64,000 bases of DNA from Oceanobacillus sojae (GCF_007991515.1 NZ_BJYM01000011.1:62001-126000), one strand, 5' to 3'; shown: positions 26,946-36,700, counted from the first letter of the stretch. Translations and numbers: made by a program. The notes: generated from the sequence alone by a model not told the origin.

Positions 26946-28172
26946 ATGAGGAAATGGAAGAGCTTGTTAGTAAGTTTTGCTGTTGCTGGTGCGGCATTTA
27001 CTGGGCTGGGACAAGCAAATGTAGTTCATGCAGAGGATGGTGTGGATGTTGAAGCAAAATCGCATAAAGAGCGAACGACCGGCTTAACAGAAATTGATCT
27101 GTCTCAACGGTTTAGCCGCTTCGTCATTACATCTGATTATAACTTTACATATCCAGATGCAGTACGGGGAATCTATGTAACTGGAAATTCTGCTGGTGGA
27201 GAAAAGATGGAAAGTTTAATAGATTTGGTATCCTCTACAGATTTAAATTCAATGGTAATTGATGTGAAAGAGGATTACGGACATATCACTTTTGCTCCTG
27301 AAGAAGGGTCAGTATATGAAGATATAGGAACAACATTTATTTCTGATCCTGATGCAATGATGGAACGGTTGGAGCAGGAAGAGATCTATCCAATTGCGCG
27401 TATCGTTGTTTTTAAAGATAATATTTTAGCTGAAGCCCGTCCTGATCTATCCTATAAAGAAAACGGAGAAGTATGGAAGAATAATAAAGGGGACGCTTTT
27501 GTCAATCCATTTGAAAAAGAAGTCTGGGAGTATAATGTAGAGATTGCTAAAATGGCAGCAGAAATGGGCTTTAAAGAAATTCAATTTGACTATGTCCGTT
27601 TCCCGGAAGGTTTTGAAGAAAGGGATGAAGAATTGGAATATTCCATGGGGGATTATGCAGATTTAGATATGGATAATATTCAAAAGCGTGTTGAAGCAGT
27701 GACTGATTTTGTTGCTTACGCCCGTGAAGAACTAAGCGATTACGATGTTGATGTATCTGTTGATATTTTTGGATACGCAGCAACGATTGAGGAAACACCG
27801 GGAATTGGTCAAAACTTCTCGAAAATCTCAGAGAATGTGGATATTATTTCATCTATGATTTATCCAAGCCATTGGGATTCTTATTTTGGAATTTCTAATC
27901 CGGATGAAGAACCATATGCCCTTGTCGATGAATACTCCAAAGTTGAAAACGAAGTATTGGGTGCTTTAGAAGAGCCGCCAGTATCACGCCCTTGGCTGCA
28001 GGATTTCAGTGCTCCCTGGCTATACAGCGGACCGACATTCCAGTACGGAAAAGAGGAAGTAGAAGCGCAAATTAAAGCATTGTATGAGAATGGTATTGAT
28101 GAGTATTTATTATGGAATGCAGGTAATAATTATACAGAGAATGTAGACTATTTAATTGGTAAAGAAGAGTAA
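26946..28172 (+). CDS. Secreted putative glycoside hydrolase (DUF4015, GHL13-like)
   Basis: A 408-aa exported protein with a Sec signal peptide (MRKWKSLLVSFAVAGAAFTG, cleavage probably after VVHA near residue 29). The mature part is a TIM-barrel-like DUF4015 domain: VRGIYVTGNSAGG, MVIDVKEDYGHITF, IARIVVFKDNILAEARPDL, FKEIQFDYVRFPEG (acidic residue of the catalytic region) and YLLWNAGN at the end. The mature part is acidic, as in halotolerant species. The polysaccharide substrate is unknown. It is monocistronic with its own terminator. Confidence 0.85.
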   Translation: MRKWKSLLVSFAVAGAAFTGLGQANVVHAEDGVDVEAKSHKERTTGLTEIDLSQRFSRFVITSDYNFTYPDAVRGIYVTGNSAGGEKMESLIDLVSSTDLNSMVIDVKEDYGHITFAPEEGSVYEDIGTTFISDPDAMMERLEQEEIYPIARIVVFKDNILAEARPDLSYKENGEVWKNNKGDAFVNPFEKEVWEYNVEIAKMAAEMGFKEIQFDYVRFPEGFEERDEELEYSMGDYADLDMDNIQKRVEAVTDFVAYAREELSDYDVDVSVDIFGYAATIEETPGIGQNFSKISENVDIISSMIYPSHWDSYFGISNPDEEPYALVDEYSKVENEVLGALEEPPVSRPWLQDFSAPWLYSGPTFQYGKEEVEAQIKALYENGIDEYLLWNAGNNYTENVDYLIGKEE

Positions 28173-28173
28173 T

Positions 28174-28208
28174 AAAAGAGCCGCAGATCCTTATTCTGTG
28201 GCTCTTTT
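28174..28208 (+). terminator. Terminator of the DUF4015 gene
   Basis: A 14-bp stem with one G-T pair (AAAAGAGCCGCAGA / TCTGTGGCTCTTTT). Confidence 0.9.
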
Positions 28209-28307
28209 ATTACTCTGAATCATTAATCTTATTGTACTGCCCGCAGTTATTCCCTTTTGTTATTTTTACCTGGAAGTCTTTGTTCCACCCTTCTGCCCCG
28301 GTATCAT

Positions 28308-28336
28308 TTCACAATTAAAATGATATCGGTTATAAT
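28308..28336 (+). promoter_or_regulatory. Sigma-A promoter of yjbC
   Basis: TTCACA (28308-28313), 17 bp, TATAAT (28331-28336), 33 bases before the ATG. Confidence 0.75.
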
Positions 28337-28368
28337 AAAACGACAATAATCGAAAAGGAGCAACCTGA

Positions 28369-28965
28369 ATGAATTGGTATGAAAAGCTGAACGATTATTT
28401 TCCAGTAGAAGAAATGAAATCTAAGAAGCATATGGAGTTATTGCTGGAAGAAAAGGGTGATGTTTATTTTAAAGATGAAAGCCCAAAGCATGTATTGATG
28501 TATGCAGAATTTGATACGTTTATTTTTATCGATTACCTCTGGGTGTCATCGAACACGCGTGGACAAGGTATCGGTCATCAATTGATGAATAAACTCAAGG
28601 AAAAAAATAAGGCAATTATTTTGGAAGTGGAGCCAATTGATTATGATGATACAGATACGGAAAAAAGATTAAAATTTTATTCCCGGGAAGGTTTTCATCA
28701 TGCAAGATCTATCGGCTATAACCGCAGGTCATTGGCAACAAATGAAGAAACACCAATGGAGATTTTATATTGGTCACCGCAGGATGATTCAGAAGAAGTG
28801 ATTTATGGTCAAATGAAAAAAATGTATGAAGATATTCATACATATAAAGACAAAGAAATTTACGGGAAAAAATATCAGCCTTCTGAAGAGGTATTGCGTT
28901 ACAATGAGGATGAAAAATCAGATAATCTTTTAGCTGGTATGCAAAAACGGAAAAAATCTAATTAA
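28369..28965 (+). CDS. yjbC: GNAT-family acetyltransferase YjbC
   Basis: A 198-aa protein with a GNAT domain in residues about 20-125; the acetyl-CoA loop is SNTRGQGIGHQLMNKL. A charged C-terminal extension follows (KKYQPSEEVLRYNEDEK). It occupies the yjbC position relative to spx in B. subtilis, where yjbC and spx are joined; here amtB-glnB lie between them on the other strand. The substrate is unknown. Confidence 0.85.
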   Translation: MNWYEKLNDYFPVEEMKSKKHMELLLEEKGDVYFKDESPKHVLMYAEFDTFIFIDYLWVSSNTRGQGIGHQLMNKLKEKNKAIILEVEPIDYDDTDTEKRLKFYSREGFHHARSIGYNRRSLATNEETPMEILYWSPQDDSEEVIYGQMKKMYEDIHTYKDKEIYGKKYQPSEEVLRYNEDEKSDNLLAGMQKRKKSN

Positions 28966-29034
28966 ACGTAAATGAAAAGTGTATATTTTAAAAAGAATAT
29001 CATTCCTGGGGAGATGATGTCTTTTATTTTAATT

Positions 29035-29071
29035 AAAAAAGCTGTAGAAAAATCTGTTCTACAGCTTTTTT
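29035..29071. terminator. Bidirectional terminator yjbC / amtB
   Basis: A 13-bp perfect stem (AAAAAAGCTGTAG / CTACAGCTTTTTT) between convergent genes. Confidence 0.9.
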
Positions 29072-29076
29072 AGTAT

Positions 29077-30447
29077 TTATGGTTTTGTCGGGCTTTCCAA
29101 AGATGGTCCAGAGTGATTAAGACGATCGGCCAGAGCGAGTGGGGCTTTGGTGCTTGAAGTTCCTTCCAGATAGCTATCCTTAAAATTATAAGCGCTGGAA
29201 CCATGTTCAGCAAAATCCAGTCCGGCTTTTTCTTCTTCAGCAGAAACACGAATAGGAGAGACTTTGTTTAGCAGATAAGTAAAACCGCCAACTGTTATAG
29301 ATACCCAAATAATTACTGCTAATATCCCGATTGCTTGGATTCCTAACTGGTTAAATCCATTTCCGTAAAATAAACCTGTATCGACAGAGAAAAATCCGAT
29401 AGCTAGTGTACCCCAAATTCCGCAGGCACCATGGACTGCGATAGCTCCGACCGGATCATCGACGCGTAGTCTGGTATCAATAAAGCGAATGGCTTCCACG
29501 AGTAAAATACCAGAGACGAGACCCACGATAATAGATCCGCCTAGTGAAATTTCTGCTGCTCCAGCAGTAATACCTACGAGTCCACCTAAAACACCATTCA
29601 TTGATAAAGATGCATCTACCTTTTTAAAACGTAATTTTGTGTAGAAAGAAGAAGATACTAATGCAGCAGAAGTAGATAATAAAGTTGTTGCAATAACACT
29701 GGGAACAAGAGATGGATCAGCTGCCAATGTGCTGCCTCCGTTGAACCCAAACCATCCTAACCATAGAATAAATACTCCGAGTGCCCCTAAAGGTAAGTTG
29801 TGTCCCGGAATAACATTTACTTTTTTACCGTTGTACTTTCCGATTCTTGGACCAAGAATTAATACAACCATTAATGCTGCGATTGCTCCAGTTAAATGAA
29901 CTACTGTAGAACCGGCGAAATCACTGAATCCTAGAGTGGTTAACCAGCCGTCTCCTTGCCAAATCCAGTGTCCGACTATAGGGTAGATAAATAGAGTTAC
30001 TGCAACAACGATAAGTGCATAGCTGCCTAACTTAATTCGTTCAGCAACTGCACCAGACATAATCGTTGCTGAGGTTGCAACAAACATAGCCTGGAATACG
30101 AAGAAGCCGATATCATTCACACCAGTTAAGAAGAAACCATCTGTTCCAATAATTGAGCCTGCTGAGGAACCAAACATAATTCCATATCCGGCTGCAAAAA
30201 AGAGAATAGAAGCAATACAAATAGTTAAAAAGTTCTTCATTAAAATATTCAATGTATTTTTAGAACGGGTAAAACCTGATTCAACCATCGCAAAGCCAGC
30301 ATGCATAAAGAAAACTAAAAAGGCTCCCAGCATTACCCACACAAGATTAATGGATAGCTCTAATGATTCTACAGTTGGTGCAGCTGCATATACTGGCGTG
30401 GTAAATAAAAATAATAAGATTGCTGATATAAATGTTTTCCTGAACAT
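29077..30447 (-). CDS. amtB: Ammonium transporter (Amt family)
   Basis: Membrane channel for ammonium/ammonia. Its 456 aa have an N-terminal signal-like helix and about eleven membrane helices. The twin pore histidines lie in VVHLTGAIAAL and AIAVHGACGIWG, and the Phe-gate/Trp region in FFMHAGFAMVESG. It follows glnB by 18 bases on the minus strand, and PII probably gates it under nitrogen excess. The C-terminal tail (about 40 residues) is the expected PII contact. Confidence 0.95.
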   Translation of the reverse strand: MFRKTFISAILLFLFTTPVYAAAPTVESLELSINLVWVMLGAFLVFFMHAGFAMVESGFTRSKNTLNILMKNFLTICIASILFFAAGYGIMFGSSAGSIIGTDGFFLTGVNDIGFFVFQAMFVATSATIMSGAVAERIKLGSYALIVVAVTLFIYPIVGHWIWQGDGWLTTLGFSDFAGSTVVHLTGAIAALMVVLILGPRIGKYNGKKVNVIPGHNLPLGALGVFILWLGWFGFNGGSTLAADPSLVPSVIATTLLSTSAALVSSSFYTKLRFKKVDASLSMNGVLGGLVGITAGAAEISLGGSIIVGLVSGILLVEAIRFIDTRLRVDDPVGAIAVHGACGIWGTLAIGFFSVDTGLFYGNGFNQLGIQAIGILAVIIWVSITVGGFTYLLNKVSPIRVSAEEEKAGLDFAEHGSSAYNFKDSYLEGTSSTKAPLALADRLNHSGPSLESPTKP

Positions 30448-30465
30448 AGGGATTCCTCCTGAAAT

Positions 30466-30807
30466 TTAATAAATTGCTTTTGTCCCGCTTTCTCCAGTGC
30501 GAATTCGAATTACCTGCTCAATTGGATGTATGAAAATTTTTCCGTCGCCAATTTGATTTGTTTTGCAAGCATCGATAATGTGGCCGACAATATCATCTAC
30601 TCTTTCTTCAGAAACAACTAATTCCACCTTCAGCTTAGAGAGTAAGGTGACCTCGAATTCTGTAGAACGGTATACACCAACCTTTCCTTTTTGCTTGCCT
30701 GTTCCTGCTACCTCTGTAACCGTCAGGCCGTCAAACCCGATAGATGCTAATCTTTCCCGTAAATCTTGAAATTTCTCTGGGCGTATAATTGCTTCTACTT
30801 TTTTCAA
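30466..30807 (-). CDS. glnB: Nitrogen regulatory protein PII
   Basis: A 113-aa PII signal protein that binds ATP/ADP and 2-oxoglutarate and blocks Amt channels. It has VEAIIRPEKFQDLRERL at the start, the T-loop KGKVGVYRSTEFEV, and the C-terminal signature GDGKIFIHPIEQVIRIRTGE. The position equivalent to the uridylylated Tyr51 is Phe, which fits Firmicutes PII proteins not controlled by uridylylation. The gene precedes amtB, the opposite of B. subtilis nrgA-nrgB. Confidence 0.95.
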   Translation of the reverse strand: MKKVEAIIRPEKFQDLRERLASIGFDGLTVTEVAGTGKQKGKVGVYRSTEFEVTLLSKLKVELVVSEERVDDIVGHIIDACKTNQIGDGKIFIHPIEQVIRIRTGESGTKAIY

Positions 30808-30832
30808 TGAATATCCCCCTTTTAAAAATATA

Positions 30833-30849
30833 TGTCAAGAAACCTAACA
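30833..30849 (-). promoter_or_regulatory. Possible GlnR/TnrA box before glnB-amtB
   Basis: TGTCAAGAAACCTAACA keeps both outer half-sites of the consensus TGTNANAWWWTNTNACA and differs at two inner positions. It lies just downstream of the predicted start of transcription, a repressor-like place. Confidence 0.5.
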
Positions 30850-30867
30850 TCAAAAGTTATGTTAATT

Positions 30868-30896
30868 ATCATAATGTCCTTTTATTAAAAAAGCAA
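30868..30896 (-). promoter_or_regulatory. Promoter of glnB-amtB
   Basis: On the minus strand TTGCTT (30891-30896), 17 bp, TATGAT (30868-30873). Confidence 0.55.
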
Positions 30897-31140
30897 GTGT
30901 TTTTTTGAGATGATTTCTATAAAGCGTTTTCAATTGAGAAATGTTAAAATAAGGATAAGTATTGGTATGAAGGGAGATTGGGCAGGCTAACTTTATTGGA
31001 TGAGCTATTCAGATGAAATTTATTTATAAATATGGGTTTATTATCAATTGGATAAGGGAATCTTAAAAATGTGAGAAGCGGTAGGATAAATAAAATAAAT
31101 CATTTTATCGCACCCCCTACCTTTTATTAGATATTTGGTG

Positions 31141-31146
31141 TATAAT
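31141..31146 (+). promoter_or_regulatory. -10 box of spx
   Basis: A perfect TATAAT preceded by TG at -15 type spacing (GGTGTATAAT), 87 bases before spx. The -35 is poor. The rest of the 330-base gap (30900-31232) shows no gene; operators for PerR or YodB-like repressors were not recognised. Confidence 0.5.
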
Positions 31147-31232
31147 AAGTACATATAGATTAGACTTATTATTATTTAATAAAGTCAGGTAGGATTGCCG
31201 AAAATATAAAATAGATTGAGGAGTGAAGTTTT

Positions 31233-31628
31233 ATGGTAACACTTTATACCTCACCAAGCTGTACTTCATGTAGAAAAGCAAAAGCATGGCTGGAAGAGCA
31301 TAATATTCCTTTTACAGAACGTAATATCTTTTCTGAGCCTTTATCTCTTGATGAAATTAAAGAGATATTGCGTATGACTGAGGATGGAACAGATGAGATT
31401 ATTTCAACAAGGTCGAAGGTTTTTCAAAAGTTGAATGTAAATATTGATCAGCTGCCTATGAAAGATTTATTTAATTTAATTCAAGAAAATCCCGGCTTAT
31501 TACGCCGTCCTATTATTTTAGATGAAAAAAGGCTGCAGGTTGGTTATAACGAAGATGAAATTCGTCGTTTCTTACCAAGGACAGTTAGAACATTCCAATT
31601 GCGTGAAGCACAACGAATGGTTAATTAA
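31233..31628 (+). CDS. spx: Global redox regulator Spx
   Basis: ArsC-fold protein that binds the RNA polymerase alpha subunit and reprograms transcription under thiol stress. Its 131 aa carry the redox switch Cys10-x-x-Cys13 ([10 protein letters not shown]), the [11 protein letters not shown] segment and the C-terminal [26 protein letters not shown]. Its adaptor for ClpXP degradation, SpxH (YjbH), is encoded at 36851. The SD is GAGGAGTG. Confidence 0.96.
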   Translation: MVTLYTSPSCTSCRKAKAWLEEHNIPFTERNIFSEPLSLDEIKEILRMTEDGTDEIISTRSKVFQKLNVNIDQLPMKDLFNLIQENPGLLRRPIILDEKRLQVGYNEDEIRRFLPRTVRTFQLREAQRMVN

Positions 31629-31650
31629 TAATAAAAAAATAAATAAATAA

Positions 31651-31682
31651 GTAAAGGCGCAGATTTTTTTCTGTGCCTTTAC
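31651..31682 (+). terminator. Terminator of spx
   Basis: A stem GTAAAGGCGCAG / CTGTGCCTTTAC with one G-T pair. The T-run is in the loop and the tail is only moderately T-rich. Confidence 0.7.
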
Positions 31683-31683
31683 T

Positions 31684-32154
31684 TATGATTGTAGACTGGA
31701 AGAGAGAGTTTTTTTAGGGAGCCTCTCTTTTAGACGCCTGCACCTGAAATGCAAATATCCCGAAGGCTGTAATAGGACAAGCTTTCCGACACAACAATTC
31801 TTTTTAGCAGAAAACAAAAAACTTTTTTCTAATGAAAAAGCCCTGATAAATGACAAAACATCTGAAATACGTTAGAATAACTAACTAAATAAAAAGTGTA
31901 AACACAATGATATTTAGCAGGAAATAATCAGGGAACATCAACTGTTTTTTCAGAAAATTAATGATAACTAGGCATATTCATTTCTTGTGGATTGCATTTT
32001 TGCATACAATATGATAAAAGGAATTCATGATTAGGATTATATTGGTTTGGGTACATCTATTATATAAATATTGATTACATGCTGTCGGCTCAGGCATTGT
32101 GTAAGATGAACATGCAGGAGATGATTCTATCTTAATGACAAGGGGGAGCTTACT
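31684..32154. other. Intergenic region spx-mecA
   Basis: About 470 bases without a convincing ORF on either strand. yjbE, which lies here in B. subtilis, is absent. A mecA promoter may be near 31985-32015 (TTGTGG or TTGCAT followed by AT-rich boxes), but no single choice is clear. Confidence 0.5.
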
Positions 32155-32853
32155 GTGGAGATAGAAAGAATTAATGAAAACACCATCAAATTTTATATTT
32201 CTTATGTTGATATAGAAGAACTCGGTTTTGAAAAAGAAGAAATTTGGTACAATCGTGAAAGAAGCGAGCAATTATTTTGGCAGATGATGGATGAAGTAAA
32301 TTATCGTGAAGATTTTAATCCTGACGGGCCGCTTTGGATACAAGTTCAAGCTATGGAAAAAGGACTTGAAATTATTGTTACAAAAGCAAAAGTCTCTAAA
32401 AACGGCGAACATCTAGAGCTGGAAACAGAGGATGGAAATATTGATTTACCAGTAGACGATCAGCTTGAAAATATTTTAGATGAGAAGTTTGGGGATAGCA
32501 AAAAGGAAGACGAAGATGAAGACGAGAAGACGGATGATTTGATGGAAGAAAATTTGTGGATTATTGTAGAATTTGAAGAATTTGAGAATATGATTCAGCT
32601 TAGTCACCAGCTGCAGAATGTAAGTGATTTTGGAGAAGAAACTTTATATTCCTACAATGACAAATACTATTTATATATCGAATTTTCCTATGATGTATTA
32701 GATGAGCATCGTCAGGAAGATGTCATCAGTCAAGTACTCGAATTTGCAACAGATTCATCAATTTCTGTTCATTTGCTTGAAGAGTATGGAAAGAGAATTA
32801 TGGAAAGTGATGCGTTTGAACAGATTCGTCAGTATTTTCCTAAAGACGTATAA
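32155..32853 (+). CDS. mecA: Adaptor protein MecA
   Basis: Adaptor that brings ComK, ComS and other targets to ClpC-ClpP. Its 232 aa have the N-terminal substrate-binding domain (MEIERINENTIKFYISYVD), a very acidic linker (about 110-135) and a C-terminal ClpC-binding domain (about 140-225). The GTG start is supported by AAGGGGGAG. With spx and coiA it makes a proteolysis/competence neighbourhood as in B. subtilis. Confidence 0.95.
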   Translation: MEIERINENTIKFYISYVDIEELGFEKEEIWYNRERSEQLFWQMMDEVNYREDFNPDGPLWIQVQAMEKGLEIIVTKAKVSKNGEHLELETEDGNIDLPVDDQLENILDEKFGDSKKEDEDEDEKTDDLMEENLWIIVEFEEFENMIQLSHQLQNVSDFGEETLYSYNDKYYLYIEFSYDVLDEHRQEDVISQVLEFATDSSISVHLLEEYGKRIMESDAFEQIRQYFPKDV

Positions 32854-32860
32854 TATGAGG

Positions 32861-32903
32861 CCTACAAGAAATCATATGAAACGATTTGTTGTAGGTTTTT
32901 TTT
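32861..32903 (+). terminator. Terminator of mecA
   Basis: A stem CCTACAAGAAATC / GATTTGTTGTAGG with one mismatch, followed by TTTTTTTT. Confidence 0.85.
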
Positions 32904-33057
32904 ATGGAATCTTTTTTATTAACATCTTCCAGCATACATATTGAAGAGAAAAACACGCTACTACACAGACTATGCTGCAGCAAAAATAAATTCTTTTCTA
33001 TTTTAGCAGGAAAAGAAGGGATGCTGTCGAAATACATAGTACTGGAGGTGGTAAAAT

Positions 33058-34257
33058 TTGCAACGGGCTATGAACAAAAAAGAAGAATCTATTCTGCTGT
33101 TTCAGCATTCACAGAAGGAAATTGCAGAATGGAAACAAGAAAAAGATTTATTTTATTGCCCCGCATGTAAGGAGAGAGTGATTATCAGGTCTGGTGAAAG
33201 AGTAGCAGCTCATTTTGCCCATTTGCCACATACAGAATGTCTGCTTTCGGGAGGCGGGGAAGGTCCTTATCATGAAAAAGGGAAGCAGCAATTATTTAAT
33301 TGGTTAAACCGGTTTAATATGCAGGTAGAATTAGAAGTATATTTCCCGGAAATTTGCCAAAGAGCTGATATTTTTCTCAACGTTGGCGGGAAGAAAATAG
33401 CTGTAGAATTTCAATGCTCTAAAATATCGCAGGAAGTAATTTTAAGCCGGATGCAAGGCTATAAATCATTAGGCATTGAGTCAATTTGGATTCTTGGAGC
33501 GAAATATTTAAAACAAAAAGGAGCGTATACGTTTCGGACTAATCAATTTTTAGATACATTTATCCGTTTTTCACCTCAAAAGAAATATCCTCAATTATTC
33601 TTTTATGATCCCTTTATATCAGAAATAGCCGTTCTTCATCATTTATATCCGCTTCAAACCTCAAAGCTTTTTGCAAAGCAGCTGGTATACCCTCTTCACA
33701 AGCTTCATTTTAAACATCTTTTTCAAAAAGCAAAAATGCCTGGCAGTTTTGCTGCAGTTTGGGCGAAAGAGCTGTATCGCCAGCGTACAAAAGTGGAAGG
33801 TTTCTATGGAGAAACATTTAAACTGCGCAGGTGGTTGTATGAGAAGGGCTATATCTTTCAGCATTTACCGAGTATTTGTTTTTTGCCTCTTCCGTATCAG
33901 GCTTCAACTGCTGTCCCATACTATAAATGGCAAACAGAACTATATGTTTGCTGTATAGCGGATTTAAAAGCAGGTGATAGGATTGATATAGCTGTGCTGA
34001 AAAACGTACTTTACTCATTTTACAGCAAAGAAAACTCAGATTTTTCAGATGCGCTCGGGGTTTACCTTAGTCAGCTGCAACAATCAGGTTATATTGAAAT
34101 ACAATCCTCCACGATTCTTCGAACAAACCAGGAAATCATTTACTATTCCTCTCAAGAACAAGCCTTTTTGGGAGATCAATCCTTTTTTAAACAGTTTTTC
34201 ACGGAAAAAAAAGCAAAATACGAGCATGATTACCACTTATTTCGTTATACTAAATAA
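33058..34257 (+). CDS. coiA: Competence protein CoiA
   Basis: Cytosolic protein needed for transformation, thought to process incoming DNA. Its 399 aa carry an N-terminal zinc-type segment (FYCPACKERV ... HFAHLPHTEC) and a PD-(D/E)XK-like nuclease core (KKIAVEFQCSKISQE, about residues 114-130). The TTG start at 33058 is used because CTGGAGGTGG lies at normal spacing; the ATG 12 bases later would be too far. B. subtilis name yjbF. Confidence 0.92.
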   Translation: MQRAMNKKEESILLFQHSQKEIAEWKQEKDLFYCPACKERVIIRSGERVAAHFAHLPHTECLLSGGGEGPYHEKGKQQLFNWLNRFNMQVELEVYFPEICQRADIFLNVGGKKIAVEFQCSKISQEVILSRMQGYKSLGIESIWILGAKYLKQKGAYTFRTNQFLDTFIRFSPQKKYPQLFFYDPFISEIAVLHHLYPLQTSKLFAKQLVYPLHKLHFKHLFQKAKMPGSFAAVWAKELYRQRTKVEGFYGETFKLRRWLYEKGYIFQHLPSICFLPLPYQASTAVPYYKWQTELYVCCIADLKAGDRIDIAVLKNVLYSFYSKENSDFSDALGVYLSQLQQSGYIEIQSSTILRTNQEIIYYSSQEQAFLGDQSFFKQFFTEKKAKYEHDYHLFRYTK

Positions 34258-34353
34258 GAAGAATAAAAACAGTATAACTTTTTAAATTAGCATCCTGAGA
34301 CGAGTCAAATACTGAAAATACTGTTCATTTGTAAAAAGGGAGGCAATAACCGT

Positions 34354-36165
34354 ATGGCAAAAGCAACAAAGCAATTACCAAAGCGTGATGAAATACCTGA
34401 AGAATTAACCTGGCGTCTGGAGGATATTTTTGAAACAGACGAAAAGTGGAAAGAAGAATTCCAAAGCTTGAAAAATGATATTTCAAAATTGGCAGCGTAT
34501 AAAGGAAAATTAAACACCTCCTCGGATACGCTATTAGAAGCATTTAAGCTGCAGGATGAGTTATCAGAGCGTCTAGGTAAGCTGTATGTTTATGGACATT
34601 TGCGTACAGACCAGGATACAACAAATTCTTATTATCAGGGCTTAAATGCACAAGCAGAAAATCTGCTGACTGCTGCATCCAGCCAATTTAGTTTTCTTGT
34701 ACCAGAAATTCTGGAAATACCGGAAGAACAGCTCAAGCAGTTTATAGAAGAAAATAAAGAGCTCCAAAATTATAAAAAGGTATTGGATGATATTAACCGC
34801 AGCCGCCCGCATGTGTTGAGTGAGAAGGAAGAGGTACTACTTGCAGAAGCGGACGAACCAATTGGAGCAATATCACAAACATTCAGTATGCTGAATAATG
34901 CAGATTTGACCTTCCCGTCTATTACAAATGAAGATGGAGAAGAAGTAGAACTGACACATGGCAGATACTCTACCTTTTTAGAATCATCCGATCGGAATGT
35001 GCGTGAGCAGGCCTTCAATGCAATGTATGACACGTACGGCTCATTTAAAAATACATTTGCTTCCACATTGAGTGGAGAAGTAAAATCACATAATTTCAAT
35101 GCGAAAGTTCGAAATTATGAAAGTGCACGTCAGGCAGCTTTAGATAATAATCATATTCCTGAAGAAGTGTATGATAATTTAATTGAAGCAGTTCATGAAA
35201 AATTACCTTTATTACACCGTTATACAAAATTAAGAAAGAAAATTCTTGGTGTAGATGAGCTGCATATGTATGATTTATACACACCGTTGGTCAAAGATGT
35301 GAAAATGCCTGTTACTTATGATGAAGCTAAAAAATATGTGCAGGAAGGTCTCAAACCTTTGGGTGAGGACTATGCAGATATTTTAGAAGAAGCTTTTGGT
35401 AAACGATGGATTGATGTCGAAGAAAATAAAGGGAAGCGCAGTGGTGCATATTCGTCCGGAACATATGGAACGAATCCATATATTCTTTTGAATTGGCAGG
35501 ATGATGTGAACAATACATTTACGCTGGCTCATGAGCTTGGGCATTCCGTACACAGCTACTATTCCAGAAAGAATCAGCCGTTCCGCTATGGGAATTATTC
35601 TATCTTTGTGGCAGAGGTTGCTTCTACAACAAACGAAGCCTTATTAAACGATTATTTATTAAAGCATCTTGATGATGAAAAAGAAAAGCTGTATATTCTA
35701 AATCACTTTTTAGAAGGCTTCCGTGGAACTGTATTTCGTCAGACCATGTTTGCTGAGTTTGAACATGATATTCATGTATTGGCTCAAAATGGTGAAGCCT
35801 TAACTGCAGATAGGCTGACAGAAGTTTATTATGATTTAAACAAAAAGTATTATGGTGAAGATGTTGTAAGTGACGAGAAGATTGGCTTGGAATGGGCACG
35901 TATTCCGCATTTTTACATGAATTATTATGTATATCAATATGCAACAGGATATTCTGCAGCCACTGCATTATCGAAACAGATCCTAGATGGTGAAGAAGGG
36001 GCTGTAGATCGTTATTTAGGTTTCTTGAAATCAGGAAGCAGTGAAGACCCTATTGATGTATTGAAAAAAGCTGGTGTAGATATGACGCATAAACAAGCTA
36101 TTTTAGATGCTCTGGATGTCTTTGAAGAAAAGCTGACGGAAATGGAAGAACTGCTGGATAAGTAA
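34354..36165 (+). CDS. pepF: Oligoendopeptidase F
   Basis: Cytoplasmic M3-family zinc peptidase that cleaves oligopeptides of about 7-17 residues. Its 603 aa carry the zinc motif in LAHELGHSVHSYYS (HExxH, about residues 389-393) with the third ligand Glu in FVAEVASTTNEAL. The SD GGGAGG lies 12 bases upstream. The location after coiA matches B. subtilis yjbG. Confidence 0.95.
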   Translation: MAKATKQLPKRDEIPEELTWRLEDIFETDEKWKEEFQSLKNDISKLAAYKGKLNTSSDTLLEAFKLQDELSERLGKLYVYGHLRTDQDTTNSYYQGLNAQAENLLTAASSQFSFLVPEILEIPEEQLKQFIEENKELQNYKKVLDDINRSRPHVLSEKEEVLLAEADEPIGAISQTFSMLNNADLTFPSITNEDGEEVELTHGRYSTFLESSDRNVREQAFNAMYDTYGSFKNTFASTLSGEVKSHNFNAKVRNYESARQAALDNNHIPEEVYDNLIEAVHEKLPLLHRYTKLRKKILGVDELHMYDLYTPLVKDVKMPVTYDEAKKYVQEGLKPLGEDYADILEEAFGKRWIDVEENKGKRSGAYSSGTYGTNPYILLNWQDDVNNTFTLAHELGHSVHSYYSRKNQPFRYGNYSIFVAEVASTTNEALLNDYLLKHLDDEKEKLYILNHFLEGFRGTVFRQTMFAEFEHDIHVLAQNGEALTADRLTEVYYDLNKKYYGEDVVSDEKIGLEWARIPHFYMNYYVYQYATGYSAATALSKQILDGEEGAVDRYLGFLKSGSSEDPIDVLKKAGVDMTHKQAILDALDVFEEKLTEMEELLDK

Positions 36166-36228
36166 AAGATTGTCTGTTGTTGAAATAAAAAGTTTTTACG
36201 AATAGCTTCGTAAGAAAAACAAAGAAAA

Positions 36229-36270
36229 TCAAACGGCCAGATGAGCTATGAAGGTTGCCTGGCCGTTTGA
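36229..36270. terminator. Terminator of pepF
   Basis: A 12-bp perfect stem (TCAAACGGCCAG / CTGGCCGTTTGA). The tail is not very T-rich, so it may also serve the small minus-strand gene. Confidence 0.75.
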
Positions 36271-36295
36271 TATATAGTTGATTTCATTTTTAATC

Positions 36296-36475
36296 TTATC
36301 GCCGATATCCTTTTGTGTTTTGATAAGCAATGGAAGAAAGCATACAATAAATAGATGCGAGTAATAAAGGGAGCGTTATATAAATCGGGACCATATTCAT
36401 AAATCCTAATAAATTGAAGAAAAAGGCAAGAATAACTAATAATACGAATAAGAGAGGAAAATAATTGCGTCGCAT
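36296..36475 (-). CDS. Small two-helix membrane protein
   Basis: A 59-aa ORF on the minus strand. It begins MRRNYFPLLFVLLVILAFFF, has a second hydrophobic helix (about residues 31-50) and a basic end (GYRR). The SD AAAGGAGGAT is ideal, 6 bases before the ATG, which supports a real gene. I do not recognise a family. Confidence 0.7.
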   Translation of the reverse strand: MRRNYFPLLFVLLVILAFFFNLLGFMNMVPIYITLPLLLASIYCMLSSIAYQNTKGYRR

Positions 36476-36700
36476 AAAAAATCCTCCTTTATTAAAAATG
36501 GCTTTTGCTTCTTAGTATTGAATTATATGTCCGAGTTGTTATCTTAGAAGTGAATATTTTGTGAAAAGATGAACATAGTTATTGAAATTTGAAAAGGAAC
36601 TTGCTAAAATATAATTGTAAGTTGATTACAAACAAATACCCCTTTTGTTTGATCATGAAACTTTCTCCCATCCCCCCTTTGTAATTATACAAAGACGGAA

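Noticed and set aside
31978..32271. Minus-strand 97-aa ORF at the mecA start
   Set aside because: It overlaps the mecA start and leader antisense, is Phe/Asn-rich as expected from AT-rich shadow frames, and has no SD.
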